In this document: one piece after another, positions 9,733 through 18,414 of the stretch
Position numbering within the stretch: position 1 is the stretch's first letter
Layout of the letters: each line of letters begins with the position of its first letter
DNA from: Streptomyces sp. NBC_01591
GTDB lineage: Bacteria; Actinomycetota; Actinomycetes; Streptomycetales; Streptomycetaceae
Reading direction: 5' to 3'
Length of the DNA stretch: 64,000 nt
NCBI RefSeq assembly: GCF_035918155.1
Contig: NZ_CP109328.1
Location: forward strand, 434,001-498,000
Position numbers and translations under genes: made by a program
Notes under the pieces: generated by a model
Seen by the model: the letters and a program-made list of their open reading frames with translations, nothing else
Databases searched by the model: none
Told to the model about the DNA's origin: nothing

Positions 9733-10746
9733 ATGCGTCATCTCATCTCCATCGACGACCTCACCGACGCGGAGCTGCGGCGGATCGTGGACCGCGGCGC
9801 CGAGTTCTCCGCCGGACCGGCCCAGCGGCCCGCGCCGCTGGACGGCCAGGTGGTCGGCGTCTACTTCGCCAAGACCTCCACCCGCACCCGTACCGCCTTC
9901 TCCTCCGGATCGCTGCGGCTGGGCGGCTCCCTCATCGCCTACGGACCCGGCGACCTCCAGCTCAACACCGGCGAGACCACCGAGGACACCGGCCGGGTGC
10001 TGGCCGGGATGCTCGACGTCCTCGTCGCGCGGACCGCCGGGCCCGAGGCCGAACTGCGGGGCTGGGCACAGCAGGGGACCATGTCCGTCGTCAACGCCAT
10101 GACCGCCGAGGAACACCCCACCCAGGCACTCACCGACCTCACCACGCTGGTGCGTCACTTCGGCCACGTCGACGGTCTGCGCATCCTGTACGCGGGCGAG
10201 GGCAACAACACGGCGGCGGCCCTCGCGCTCGCCCTCACCCGCTTCCCCGGCGTCCACTTCGAGGTCCGCACCCCGCCCGGCTACGGCCTCGGCGACGCGA
10301 TCCTGCGCCGGGCCCACGCGCAGGCCGCGCGCACCGGCGCCACACTGGTGGAGCGGCACGACATGGACGAGCTGACCGGTGGCTACGACGTGATCTACAC
10401 GACCCGCTGGCAGACCACCGGCACCAGCAAGCCCGATCCGGACTGGCGGGACATCTTCGCCCCGTTCCAGGTCACGCCCGCCCTGTGGGAGACCAGTCCG
10501 AACGCCGTGTTCATGCACGACCTGCCCGCCCATCGCGGCGAGGAGACCGTGACCGAGGTCCTGGACGGGCCGCACAGCATCGCCTTCGCCCAGGCCACCA
10601 ACAAGATGCACAGTGCGATGGCGGTGCTGGAGTTCGTCCGCACCGCTCCGGACGCCGGGACGTTCCCGTCCGAGACCGCTCCGTCCGAGACCGCTCCGTC
10701 CGAGACCGCTCCGTCCGAGGACCGCACCCTGGTGGCCGCGCGATGA
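9733..10746 (+). CDS. Carbamoyltransferase of the OTC/ATC superfamily, altered acceptor site
   Basis: A 337-residue relative of ornithine and aspartate carbamoyltransferases, 6 nt after the NRPS stop. The carbamoyl-phosphate loop STRTRT (49-54) and HPTQ (128-131) are intact, so carbamoyl transfer from carbamoyl phosphate is expected. The ornithine pocket is not conserved: the usual Asp and SMG loop read TTRWQTTG (223-230) and the HCLP motif reads HDLP (262-265). The TRxQ arrangement is closer to aspartate-type enzymes. This argues for a pathway-specific acceptor, as in viomycin-type ureido amino acid formation, and against an arginine-biosynthesis role. The C-terminal tail holds PSETA repeats (312-328) encoded by a 15-bp tandem repeat. 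The stop overlaps the MFS start (ATGA). Confidence 0.9.
   Translation: MRHLISIDDLTDAELRRIVDRGAEFSAGPAQRPAPLDGQVVGVYFAKTSTRTRTAFSSGSLRLGGSLIAYGPGDLQLNTGETTEDTGRVLAGMLDVLVARTAGPEAELRGWAQQGTMSVVNAMTAEEHPTQALTDLTTLVRHFGHVDGLRILYAGEGNNTAAALALALTRFPGVHFEVRTPPGYGLGDAILRRAHAQAARTGATLVERHDMDELTGGYDVIYTTRWQTTGTSKPDPDWRDIFAPFQVTPALWETSPNAVFMHDLPAHRGEETVTEVLDGPHSIAFAQATNKMHSAMAVLEFVRTAPDAGTFPSETAPSETAPSETAPSEDRTLVAAR
10666..10720 (+). repeat. 15-bp tandem repeat (about 3.7 copies) in carbamoyltransferase tail
   Basis: The unit ccgtccgagaccgct occurs at 10666, 10681 and 10696, then a partial copy to 10720. It is in frame and encodes PSETA repeats in the C-terminal tail. Copy number probably varies by slippage without breaking the reading frame. 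Confidence 0.95.
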
Positions 10747-12146
10747 AACCCGCGACCGAGTCCGTGAGCGACCCGGCGGTGCTGCCGTGGCTCCTGGCCG
10801 AGCAGCGGGGCGAAGACCTACCGCCCGATGAGGGGGCCGAGGAGCGGACGTCCGTACGGGAGGTCCGAACCGTGCCGGCCGAAGAGGCCGCAGCGGCCGA
10901 GAAAGCCATGCCCGCCGAAACGGCCGCGGCGTCGCCCCTACCGTTGCGGCGCAACCGTGACTACCGCCTGCTGTGGGGCGGCGCCGGCCTCTCCCTGCTC
11001 GCCGGGCGCGCCACCGCTGTCGCGTATCCGCTCGCCGTCCTGTGGGCGACCAGGTCGCCGAGCGACGCCGGGCTCGTCGGGACCGCGCTGCTGCTCCCAC
11101 AGCTCGTGGTGCAACTGCCCGGGGGCGCGCTCGTCGACCGCTGGGACCGGCGGCGCATCATGCTGGTGGCGGGACTCGGACAGGCGGTGGTGGCCGGCGT
11201 GGTCGCCGCGCTCCTGCTGAGCGGGCACGTCCTGCTGTGGGCGCTGCTGGCCGCTGCGTTCGTCGAGGGCACCCTCGGTGTCCTGTTCCAGCTGGCCGAG
11301 CGGGCCGCCGTGCCCGCCGTGGTGCCGCCCGAGCAGATCGGCGCCGCCATGACCGGCAACGAGGCCCGCACCCGGGGGGCCGCCATCGCGGGCCAGCCCC
11401 TCGGCAGCGGACTTGTCACCCTTGGCGCCGCGCTGCCGTTCGTGGCGGCGGCGGCCGGTCAACTCGCCGCCGTGCTCTGCCTGTTCGGGGTACGCGGAAA
11501 GCTGCAGCAGGAGCGGACGGGCGGCACCCGGACGGCGCTCGCCGCCGAGGTCCGCGCGGGCCTCGTCTGGATGTGGCGCCAGCATTTCCTGCGGGCCGTG
11601 ATGGCCGCCGTCGCCGTCTCCAACATCCTCTTCCAGGGCCTCAACCTGGCCGTGATGTCCGGGATCCAGACGGCGGGCGGCACCGAGTTCCAGGTGGGCG
11701 TCGTGCTCTCGCTCAGCGGAGCGGGCGGCCTCGTCGGGGCACTCAGCGGGGGCCGGTGGACCGAACGCCTGTCGATGCGTGCGCTGGTGATCGGCGGACT
11801 GGCGGTGTGGGCGCTGCTGATGGTGCCGGTCGCCGTGCTCCGTGACCCCTACGCCCTGGGTGCGATCTTCGCGTTGAGCGGCTACGTGGGCGGTGTGTTC
11901 AACGTCGCGGGCGGGGTCTATCTCGTCCGGATCGCTCCGGACAGCATGCGGGGACGGGCCAACTCCCTGGCCATGCTGGTCGGTGGCGGTGCGATGGCCG
12001 CGGGCCCGGTCGCGGCCGGCTTCGCCCTGGAGGGCCTCGGCCCGACCCGGACGATCCTCGGACTCAGCGTCGCGATGGCCGTGACGGCCCTCGCCGCCCT
12101 GATCTCCCCGGCCCTGCGCCGAGGCCCCTTCGCGGCGGCCGACTGA
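10743..12146 (+). CDS. MFS transporter, probable exporter
   Basis: A 467-residue major facilitator protein of the EntS/DHA3 type. A cytoplasmic N-terminal extension of about 65 residues, rich in Glu and Ala, precedes the first membrane segment (after PLRRNRDYRLLWGG). About 12 hydrophobic segments follow. The MFS signature loop between TM2 and TM3 reads GGALVDRWDRRR. It starts by ATGA overlap with the carbamoyltransferase and is the last gene of the NRPS transcript, followed by a long hairpin. From context it probably exports the NRPS product or an intermediate, possibly giving self-protection. The substrate cannot be read from sequence. Confidence 0.9.
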   Translation: MKPATESVSDPAVLPWLLAEQRGEDLPPDEGAEERTSVREVRTVPAEEAAAAEKAMPAETAAASPLPLRRNRDYRLLWGGAGLSLLAGRATAVAYPLAVLWATRSPSDAGLVGTALLLPQLVVQLPGGALVDRWDRRRIMLVAGLGQAVVAGVVAALLLSGHVLLWALLAAAFVEGTLGVLFQLAERAAVPAVVPPEQIGAAMTGNEARTRGAAIAGQPLGSGLVTLGAALPFVAAAAGQLAAVLCLFGVRGKLQQERTGGTRTALAAEVRAGLVWMWRQHFLRAVMAAVAVSNILFQGLNLAVMSGIQTAGGTEFQVGVVLSLSGAGGLVGALSGGRWTERLSMRALVIGGLAVWALLMVPVAVLRDPYALGAIFALSGYVGGVFNVAGGVYLVRIAPDSMRGRANSLAMLVGGGAMAAGPVAAGFALEGLGPTRTILGLSVAMAVTALAALISPALRRGPFAAAD

Positions 12147-12151
12147 CCGGT

Positions 12152-12207
12152 GGCGCACAAGGAGGAGGGGGCACCGCGACCGCGGTGCCCCCTCCTCCTT
12201 GTGCGCC
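12152..12207. terminator. Bidirectional terminator, 27-bp perfect stem
   Basis: Arms 12152-12178 and 12181-12207 are perfectly complementary, separated by 2 nt. It lies between the convergent MFS and membrane-protein genes and probably ends both transcripts. Confidence 0.9.
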
Positions 12208-12214
12208 GGGAGCG

Positions 12215-13201
12215 TCAGACCCCGGGTGAGCCACGCCTGTCACGCGACGCCGTCGCGAGGACCACGGCGACCGCCACCGCGACCGCGCCGACGAGTCCGG
12301 CGGCGACGGAGAGCGTGAGCCGGTCGGGTTCGAACAGCGGCTGACCCCGCTCCGCCTGCCACAGCAGCAGGGCGGTGAGCCCGGCATGACCGGCACCGCC
12401 GATGACGACCAGGGCCGTACGCGTGCCCTCGCCCCGCAGCAGCGGCAGCCGTCCGGCGAGCATCCCGAGGCCCACGGCGGCGAGCGGCAGCAGTTGCAGC
12501 GCGTGCAGGCCCACGAAGTGCGCCACTCTCAGGTCCCCGCCACCGGTCGACCAGCTGGTCAGCGGCATGCCGGAACCGCCGTCCAGCTGCCCGACGCTGT
12601 GCGCGCCGAGCGTGGGCGGGTTTCCGCCACCGTCCAGGGCCCGCTGCTGCGCGGCCGTGGGGGTGGTCATCAGATAGCCGATCGACATGCCCGCCAGGGA
12701 CACGAACAGTCCGATCGGGATGGCCCACGCCAGCGGCCGGTCCACCTTGCGCTGCCACAGGAGGAAGACCCCGAGGAGCAGTGTCGTGGCCCAGCCCACG
12801 TACGCCGCGCCGCCCATCGCCTTGACCAGGACGTCGTTGAGCGTGGACGACACGTTGAAGTGGCTGCGCTCGCCCCGCGCGGCCTGGAACGTGATGATCG
12901 ATATCTCCGGGACGATGAACAGCACCACGGTCACTGTGCCGATCCTGCGCAGTGTGCGCTGCCAGCGTTCCGTCCGGCCGACCATCCACGCCAGGGTGAT
13001 CGTGTACAGACCGAAGGAGACCGCGAACTTCAGGGGTTTGAGCCATACCCCCTCACCCAGCACGGTGCGCCCGTCGAGAAACAGGCCGCACGTGGCGACC
13101 ACCGCGAGCAGGGCCATGGCCGCCGCGCAGCAGGCGAGGGGGCGATGTAATCGGGGGGTGTCCTCGTCGTTGGTGTTCTTCCACTGGACCCGGGTGCTCA
13201 T
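12215..13201 (-). CDS. Integral membrane protein, unknown function
   Basis: A 328-residue protein with about eight hydrophobic segments and no recognisable catalytic motif. I chose the ATG at 13201 (MSTRVQWKN); a GTG at 13213 is also in frame and neither has a good ribosome binding site. The central loop is Gly/Ser rich (GGGNPPTLGAHS, then a GGSG stretch) before the fifth segment. It faces away from the Tat-exported gene across a 281-bp divergent region and converges on the NRPS operon. I do not recognise the family beyond a conserved actinobacterial membrane protein. Membership of the biosynthetic locus is uncertain. Confidence 0.8.
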   Translation of the reverse strand: MSTRVQWKNTNDEDTPRLHRPLACCAAAMALLAVVATCGLFLDGRTVLGEGVWLKPLKFAVSFGLYTITLAWMVGRTERWQRTLRRIGTVTVVLFIVPEISIITFQAARGERSHFNVSSTLNDVLVKAMGGAAYVGWATTLLLGVFLLWQRKVDRPLAWAIPIGLFVSLAGMSIGYLMTTPTAAQQRALDGGGNPPTLGAHSVGQLDGGSGMPLTSWSTGGGDLRVAHFVGLHALQLLPLAAVGLGMLAGRLPLLRGEGTRTALVVIGGAGHAGLTALLLWQAERGQPLFEPDRLTLSVAAGLVGAVAVAVAVVLATASRDRRGSPGV

Positions 13202-13482
13202 GAATGTGACCACAGTGTCTCTTTCACTGGTGGGGGCAGTGACCGGTAACGGCCCTTTGGGTGACCGAAAAACGATGTAGGTGCTCGTGCATCTGTTTCC
13301 GGAGGAACGTAATCCGTCGGTCTATCGTCCCGGCATCGCTGCGGCTTCGATGCCACCTGCACCTCCTGTGACCAGGTGTTTTCCCCCGGCCAGGGCCGCT
13401 ATAGGACGCACATAGGCCGTCCCGTGAGAGTTGTCCCATCACCGCAATCCCCGTACCGCCCACTGACGAAGGAGATCCACCG

Positions 13483-14274
13483 ATGCCGCAGAACACCATG
13501 GACCGCCGGGGCGTCCTCAGGGCCGCCGCCGGCATCGCCGGGGCGGCGGCCGCGGTGACGGTGGCCGGCGCTCTGCCGGCCGCCGCACACGGCCGGCCCC
13601 ACGGCGGATTCCCCGAGGTACCGGGCATGGTCGGCGACCGCCGCGCGAACGAGTTCTGGTACGAGTACGACGAGCGCTTCTACTACAACCCGACGCCCGA
13701 GCTCGTCGAGGCCGTCGACGTCATATGCAAGCCGTTCGGCGACTTCACCAAGGTCGACTCGGGCTGGGCCGCGACCCGTTCCGGCGGTCGCTACCCGCGC
13801 AGCTACCTGGAGCTCATCCGCCCCAACCGTGACGCCTTCGCACTTCTGTCGGACGCCCAGCGCAAGGTCTACCGGGAGTTCTACGGGCACAACCCGCTCG
13901 GTCTCGTCCACGCCTTCCAGGAGTTCGGCCAGGGCGTCCTGTTCGACCCGCGCCGCCCGGCCGGCAACAAGGTCCACATGATGAACTTCACGCCGCCGGA
14001 CTTCACCCACGCCTACCACCGCTGGCACCCCTTCCTGGCCGGCTTCCGGCTGCTGAACATCGACGAGCAGTGGTGGACGCACATCAACCGGCTCGCGGGC
14101 GTCGCCTGGGAGTTGCAGTCCATCGGCCAGCCGGTCACCGACGCGAACGACAACAAGCACCTGCCCCGGCGGACCGTGCACGGTGTCACCCGCAAGTGGC
14201 TGCACCGCAGCGCCAACCAGCTGGACAAGGCCTTCGACAGCTACCCGTACCCCGTCGACCTGGGCAAGTTCTAG
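13483..14274 (+). CDS. Tat-exported protein, unknown function
   Basis: A 263-residue protein with a twin-arginine signal: DRRGVLRAAAG, then an Ala/Val-rich stretch and a likely cleavage site after AAAHG. GAAGGAG sits 9 nt before the ATG. The mature part is rich in aromatic residues (FWYEYDERFYY, YHRWHPFL, EQWWTHI) and has no Cys pair except a single Cys in VICKPFGDF. No known catalytic motif was recognised. Tat export suggests the protein folds, perhaps with a cofactor, before leaving the cell. It is the gene just upstream of the Ebo operon, separated by a modest hairpin, so linkage to that system is possible but unproven. Confidence 0.85.
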   Translation: MPQNTMDRRGVLRAAAGIAGAAAAVTVAGALPAAAHGRPHGGFPEVPGMVGDRRANEFWYEYDERFYYNPTPELVEAVDVICKPFGDFTKVDSGWAATRSGGRYPRSYLELIRPNRDAFALLSDAQRKVYREFYGHNPLGLVHAFQEFGQGVLFDPRRPAGNKVHMMNFTPPDFTHAYHRWHPFLAGFRLLNIDEQWWTHINRLAGVAWELQSIGQPVTDANDNKHLPRRTVHGVTRKWLHRSANQLDKAFDSYPYPVDLGKF

Positions 14275-14286
14275 GGTCTTTCGTTC

Positions 14287-14333
14287 GGATCAGGCCGGAT
14301 CAGGCACCGGGGCACGCGAGCCCGGCCTGATCC
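14287..14333 (+). terminator. Possible terminator after Tat-exported gene
   Basis: A 12-bp perfect inverted repeat (14287-14298 with 14322-14333) with a 23-nt loop, 12 nt past the stop codon. The loop is long, so it may be an attenuator or a weak terminator. Confidence 0.5.
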
Positions 14334-14410
14334 AAACGAGAGGCCCTGGGGCCGGACAGGCCCTGGGACCGCACCTCACCACCCGTACGACTCAGGAGGC
14401 ACAGCCCACC

Positions 14411-15598
14411 ATGCGAGCCACGACCGGAACCCAACCCCGCATCGGCGTCTGGATGATCGGCGCACGAGGCTCGGTCGCCACGGCCGCGACCGCAGGCGCC
14501 GCCGCGATCGTCGCGGGCAGTGCCTCCTCCGACGGATGCGTCACGGACCTTCCCCCGTTCCGTGACGCATCTCTCCCGGCCCTCGCCGACCTCGTGTTCG
14601 GCGGACACGACGTCGTCTCCGTCCCGCTGACGGCGAGGGCCGGGCAACTCGCCCGGGCGGGCGTCCTGCCCGCCGCACTCATCGACGGTGTGCACGGCGC
14701 CCTGGTGGCCGCCGACCGCGAGATCCGCGACGGCTCGCAGCGGCCCGACGAGCCGCAGGCCGCGGCCGCCGCGCGCTTCGCGGCCGACATCGTCTCCTTC
14801 CGCGAACGGCACGCCCTGGAACAGGTCGTCGTCGTCAACGTCTCCTCCACCGAGCCCCTGCCCGACCCCGACCCGGCGTTCCTCGACCTCACGGAGCTCG
14901 ACGAGGTCCTCGCCACCAGCACCGACCTGCTGCCGCCCAGCTCGCTGTACGCCTACGCCGCCTTCCGCGCGGGCTGCGCCTACGTCAACTTCACCCCGTC
15001 CGCGGGCGCTTCGCTGCCCGCCCTGGAGCAGCTCGCCCGCGCCTGCGGCGTCCCGCACGCCGGGCGCGACGGCAAGACCGGCGAGACCCTCGTCAAGAGC
15101 GCCCTCGCCCCGATGTTCACCCAGCGTGCCCTGCGCCTGCGCTCCTGGTCCGGCACGAACCTGCTCGGCGGCGGCGACGGCGCCACCCTCCAGGACCCCG
15201 AGGCCGCTCGCAGCAAGACCGAGTCCAAGCAGCGCAGCCTGGAGGAGACCGTCGGCCACCCGGTCCAGGGCCAGGTCCACATCGACAACGTCCCCGAGAT
15301 GGGGGAGTGGAAGACCGCCTGGGACCACATCTCCTTCGAGGGCTTCCTCGGCATCCGGATGTCCATGCAGTTCACCTGGCAGGGCTGCGACTCCGCCCTC
15401 GCCGCCCCGCTCGTCCTCGACCTCGTACGGCTGGCCGCCCACGGCCGCCGCCGCGGCGACATCGGGGCGCTCACCGCACTCGGCTTCTTCTTCAAGGACC
15501 CGGCCGGCTCCCGCGAGCACAACCTCACCCTCCAGTACGAGGCCCTGACCGCGTGGGCGAACGCCCCGGTCCCGGCCGCGATGGGCGCCCCGCGATGA
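14411..15598 (+). CDS. Inositol-3-phosphate synthase family protein, first gene of Ebo-type operon
   Basis: A 395-residue myo-inositol-phosphate synthase homologue. The N-terminal Rossmann segment reads GVWMIGARGSVA (NAD binding). The family active-site stretch DGKTGETLVKSALAPMF and the late LGFFFKDPAG motif are both present. The family cyclises glucose-6-phosphate to inositol-3-phosphate with NAD. The preceding CAGGAGG lies about 10 nt before the ATG. It heads a tight operon with ubiA-, eboA-, eboB-, eboE- and eboF-like genes. In described ebo operons that slot holds EboD, a dehydroquinate-synthase-like cyclase, which is missing here. I infer a cyclitol-phosphate substrate for the operon. 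Its ATGA overlap with the next gene points to co-translation. Confidence 0.9.
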   Translation: MRATTGTQPRIGVWMIGARGSVATAATAGAAAIVAGSASSDGCVTDLPPFRDASLPALADLVFGGHDVVSVPLTARAGQLARAGVLPAALIDGVHGALVAADREIRDGSQRPDEPQAAAAARFAADIVSFRERHALEQVVVVNVSSTEPLPDPDPAFLDLTELDEVLATSTDLLPPSSLYAYAAFRAGCAYVNFTPSAGASLPALEQLARACGVPHAGRDGKTGETLVKSALAPMFTQRALRLRSWSGTNLLGGGDGATLQDPEAARSKTESKQRSLEETVGHPVQGQVHIDNVPEMGEWKTAWDHISFEGFLGIRMSMQFTWQGCDSALAAPLVLDLVRLAAHGRRRGDIGALTALGFFFKDPAGSREHNLTLQYEALTAWANAPVPAAMGAPR

Positions 15599-16656
15599 AC
15601 CCCACCCTGCGCACCTACGCGGAACTGGTCCGGGCCCCGGCCGCGATCACGGTACCCGGCGACGTCGTCGCCGGGGCCCTCGCGGCGGGCCGCCCCGGAA
15701 TCCGCCGCACCACCGGCCTCGCCGCGTCCTCCGTCGCCCTGTACTGGGCGGGCATGGCCCTCAACGACTGGGCGGACCGTGCCGAGGACGCCGTCGAACG
15801 CCCCGAGCGCCCGATCCCGTCGGGCCGCCTCAGCCCGGGCGCCGCCCTCGCCACCGCCGTCGGCCTCACGGGCGCGGGCCTCGGCCTCGCCGCCCTCGCC
15901 GGCGGCCGCCGCACCCTCCTGCGCCGCACCCTGCCGCTGGCCACCGCCGTCTGGGCGTACGACCTCGGCCTCAAGTCGACCCCGCTCGGCCCGGCCGCCA
16001 TGGCCGCCGCCCGCGCCCTGGACGTCCTGCACGGCACCGGCCCCGGCCGCGCGGCCCCCGCCCTCCCGGCCGCCGCCGCCGTGGCCGCGCACACCTTCGC
16101 GGTGACCCGCCTCAGCCGCCACGAGGTCGACGGCGCGCCCACGAGCGAGCCGAAGCTGTCCCTGGCGACGACGACGGCGATCACCGGTGCGGGCGCGGCC
16201 CACCTGCTGGCCGGTGCGGGTGCCGGGTCCGTCTCCGCCGTCGTCGCCGACCGGCCCGGGGGCCGGCCACCCACCGTCGCCCGGCTGTTCTCCGCGGCGG
16301 CGGGCGGCGCCCACCTCGGCCGGCCCGCCGCGGGAGCCGTGGCCGGGCTGCTCGCCGCCGCCGGGCGCGCCGGGACACCTGGACCCTCGACTTCCGCCGC
16401 CCGCAGGCCCGTCGACGCGCTGACGACGGGCGCGGCCCTCGCCACCTACGCGGGCACCTGTGCCCGGGCCCAGACCGCCGTCGTCCGCGACCCCTCGGCC
16501 CCACGCGTCCGCGCCGCCGTCGGCGCGGGCATCCACGCCCTGCTGCCCCTCCAGGCCGCCCTGGTGGCCCGCGCCGGGGCGCCCCTGCTCGCCCTGCCGC
16601 TCGTCGCCGCCCTGCCCCTGGTGGGCCGGCTCGCCCGGAAGGTGTCCTCGACATGA
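15595..16656 (+). CDS. eboC: UbiA-family prenyltransferase, EboC-like
   Basis: A 353-residue membrane protein with about eight hydrophobic segments. The UbiA metal-diphosphate motif reads NDWADRAED in the first half, followed by RPERPIPSG, as expected for aromatic or cyclitol prenyl and glycosyl-lipid type transferases. The second aspartate motif is DLGLKST, weak. Overlaps both neighbours by 4 nt (ATGA). In ebo operons this family member is EboC. Its acceptor is unknown; given the inositol-phosphate synthase before it, a cyclitol phosphate acceptor is a reasonable inference. Confidence 0.87.
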   Translation: MNPTLRTYAELVRAPAAITVPGDVVAGALAAGRPGIRRTTGLAASSVALYWAGMALNDWADRAEDAVERPERPIPSGRLSPGAALATAVGLTGAGLGLAALAGGRRTLLRRTLPLATAVWAYDLGLKSTPLGPAAMAAARALDVLHGTGPGRAAPALPAAAAVAAHTFAVTRLSRHEVDGAPTSEPKLSLATTTAITGAGAAHLLAGAGAGSVSAVVADRPGGRPPTVARLFSAAAGGAHLGRPAAGAVAGLLAAAGRAGTPGPSTSAARRPVDALTTGAALATYAGTCARAQTAVVRDPSAPRVRAAVGAGIHALLPLQAALVARAGAPLLALPLVAALPLVGRLARKVSST

Positions 16657-17540
16657 GCCACATCCCGGGCCCCCCGGCCCCCGCCCCGCGCTTCGCGTAC
16701 GGTACGAACGGCTTCGCCGACCACCGGCTGCCCGACGCGCTGCGCGTCCTCGCCGACCTCGGCTACCAGGGCGTCTCCCTCACCCTGGACCACCAGCACC
16801 TCGACCCCTACGCCCACGACCTGCCCCGGCGGATCGCCGAGACCCGGCGCGCCCTCGACGCCACCGGCCTCGCCGTCGTCGTCGAGACCGGCGCCCGCTA
16901 CCTGCTCGACCCCTGGCGCAAGCACCGCCCCACCCTGCTGTCCGCCGATCCCGAGGGCCGCGACCTGCGCCTCGGACTGCTGCGCCGCGCCATCGGCATC
17001 GCCGCCGAACTCGACGCCGAGGCCGTCCACTTCTGGAGTGGCACCCCGGACGAGGACACCACCCCCGAACAGGCCTGGCAGCGGCTCGTCGACGGCTGCG
17101 CCGAGACCGTCGCGCACGCCGAAGCCACCGGAATCGACCTCGCCTTCGAACCCGAGCCCGGCATGCTCGTCGCCGACCTCGCCGGCTATCGCAGGCTCCA
17201 CCGCGAGCTCGGCCGGCCCGACCGCTTCCGCCTCACCCTCGACATCGGCCACTGCCGTTGCCTCGAACCCCACAGCGTCACCCGCTGCGTCGAACTCGCC
17301 GCCGACAGCCTCGCCCACGTCCAGATCGAGGACATGCGACGCGGCGTCCACGAGCACCTGCCGTTCGGCGACGGCGAGATCGACTTCCCGCCGGTGCTGC
17401 ATGCCCTGGGCGCCGCCGGGTACCAGGGGCTGGTCTCCGTGGAACTGCCCCGGCACAGCCACGCCGCGACCGCCACCGCCCGCCACAGCATCGAGTTCCT
17501 GCGCACCGCAGTCCTGTCGAAGGAGGCCGAACCGGTATGA
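16653..17540 (+). CDS. Xylose-isomerase-like TIM-barrel protein
   Basis: A 295-residue sugar-phosphate isomerase/epimerase or AP-endonuclease-2-type barrel. Metal-ligand candidates typical of the fold are visible: Glu in FEPEPGM, Asp/His in TLDIGHC, His and Glu in VQIEDMRRGVHEH and a late VSVELPRHSH. This is a second barrel protein, distinct in sequence from the EboE-like gene downstream, and sits between ubiA and eboA with 4-nt overlaps on both sides. The reaction is likely an isomerisation or epimerisation of a sugar or cyclitol. The exact substrate cannot be assigned. Confidence 0.85.
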   Translation: MSHIPGPPAPAPRFAYGTNGFADHRLPDALRVLADLGYQGVSLTLDHQHLDPYAHDLPRRIAETRRALDATGLAVVVETGARYLLDPWRKHRPTLLSADPEGRDLRLGLLRRAIGIAAELDAEAVHFWSGTPDEDTTPEQAWQRLVDGCAETVAHAEATGIDLAFEPEPGMLVADLAGYRRLHRELGRPDRFRLTLDIGHCRCLEPHSVTRCVELAADSLAHVQIEDMRRGVHEHLPFGDGEIDFPPVLHALGAAGYQGLVSVELPRHSHAATATARHSIEFLRTAVLSKEAEPV

Positions 17541-18196
17541 CAGCACCGACGATCGCGGTGGCACCGACCACCGTGCACGACACACTCACCCTGCGCACCC
17601 TCACGGAGGGACTGGGGTCGGCTCTCGGCCACGAGCACCGTACCCGCCTCGCCCAGGACCTCGCGGCCGTCGGTGAACAGGGCCCCCGTGCCCTCGACAG
17701 CCGTTTCCCCGCCGCCGGCCGCGTGTACGGCCGGGGCCGGCTGCCCGGCTGGGCCGGTTGGACCGTCGAGGACGGCGTGCGCACCAAGCTGCTCGTCCAA
17801 CTCTCCCTGGGCGGCGTCGAGTTGGCGCGGGAGGTCACCGAGCGCTACCGGCACGGCGACGCGGCGGAGCGGCGCGGCGTTCTGTGCGCCCTGCCTTTCC
17901 TGCCCCTCGGGCCGCACGCCGTCCACCTCACCGACGACGCGCTGCGCACCAACGACAACCGGCTCATCGCCGCCGCGCTCGGCCCCTACGCGCGGGCCCA
18001 CCTCGACCAGTACCGCTGGCGCCAGGCCGTTCTCAAGTGCCTGTTCACCGGGATCCCGCTGGCCAAGGTGGCCGGCCTGGACGAACGGCGGGACGCCGAA
18101 CTCGCCCGCATGGCCGTCGGGTTCGCGACCGAACGCCGCGCGGCCGGCCGTACCGTGCCCGCCGACCTGTGGCTGGTCGCCACGCACGAGAGCTAG
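17537..18196 (+). CDS. eboA: EboA-like protein
   Basis: A 219-residue soluble, mostly helical protein with the EboA-domain pattern: a short repeat-like helical N-terminal half, then LPFLPLGPHAVHLTDDALRT, then VLKCLFTGIPLAKVAGLDER. EboA has no assigned catalytic activity in known ebo operons; it is thought to act in moving or processing a metabolite. Starts by ATGA overlap with the barrel gene. A 218-bp gap follows it, the only sizeable gap in the operon, so a second promoter may drive eboB-E-F. Confidence 0.82.
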   Translation: MTAPTIAVAPTTVHDTLTLRTLTEGLGSALGHEHRTRLAQDLAAVGEQGPRALDSRFPAAGRVYGRGRLPGWAGWTVEDGVRTKLLVQLSLGGVELAREVTERYRHGDAAERRGVLCALPFLPLGPHAVHLTDDALRTNDNRLIAAALGPYARAHLDQYRWRQAVLKCLFTGIPLAKVAGLDERRDAELARMAVGFATERRAAGRTVPADLWLVATHES

Positions 18197-18414
18197 TGCC
18201 CCTCCCGGCAAGCTATGCCCCGTCGCGTCGTCCAGCACGCACGCTCGCCGCGTTGGCCAAAAGCCCTGGTAGCTCCGCTGCCAGAACTTCCGGCCGCCTT
18301 GCGATCGCATGCACCGGACGACGCTCCTTCCGGGCAGACATTGCCGGTCACGGCACCGGCCCCGCACCCGGCCCCGCACGCGGAAGCCGGGCCACACCCC
18401 GACGGAGAATGGCC

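Noticed and set aside
10666..10720. Possible CRISPR or phage att repeat
   Set aside because: Units are adjacent with no spacers and encode the protein tail in frame.
9733..10746. Carbamoyltransferase as housekeeping ArgF
   Set aside because: Loss of the SMG and HCLP ornithine motifs and tight coupling to NRPS and MFS genes argue against arginine biosynthesis.
6778..11100. 1440-codon open frame on the minus strand
   Set aside because: Shadow of the NRPS, carbamoyltransferase and MFS genes; low-complexity Gly/Val/Asp composition and no motif.
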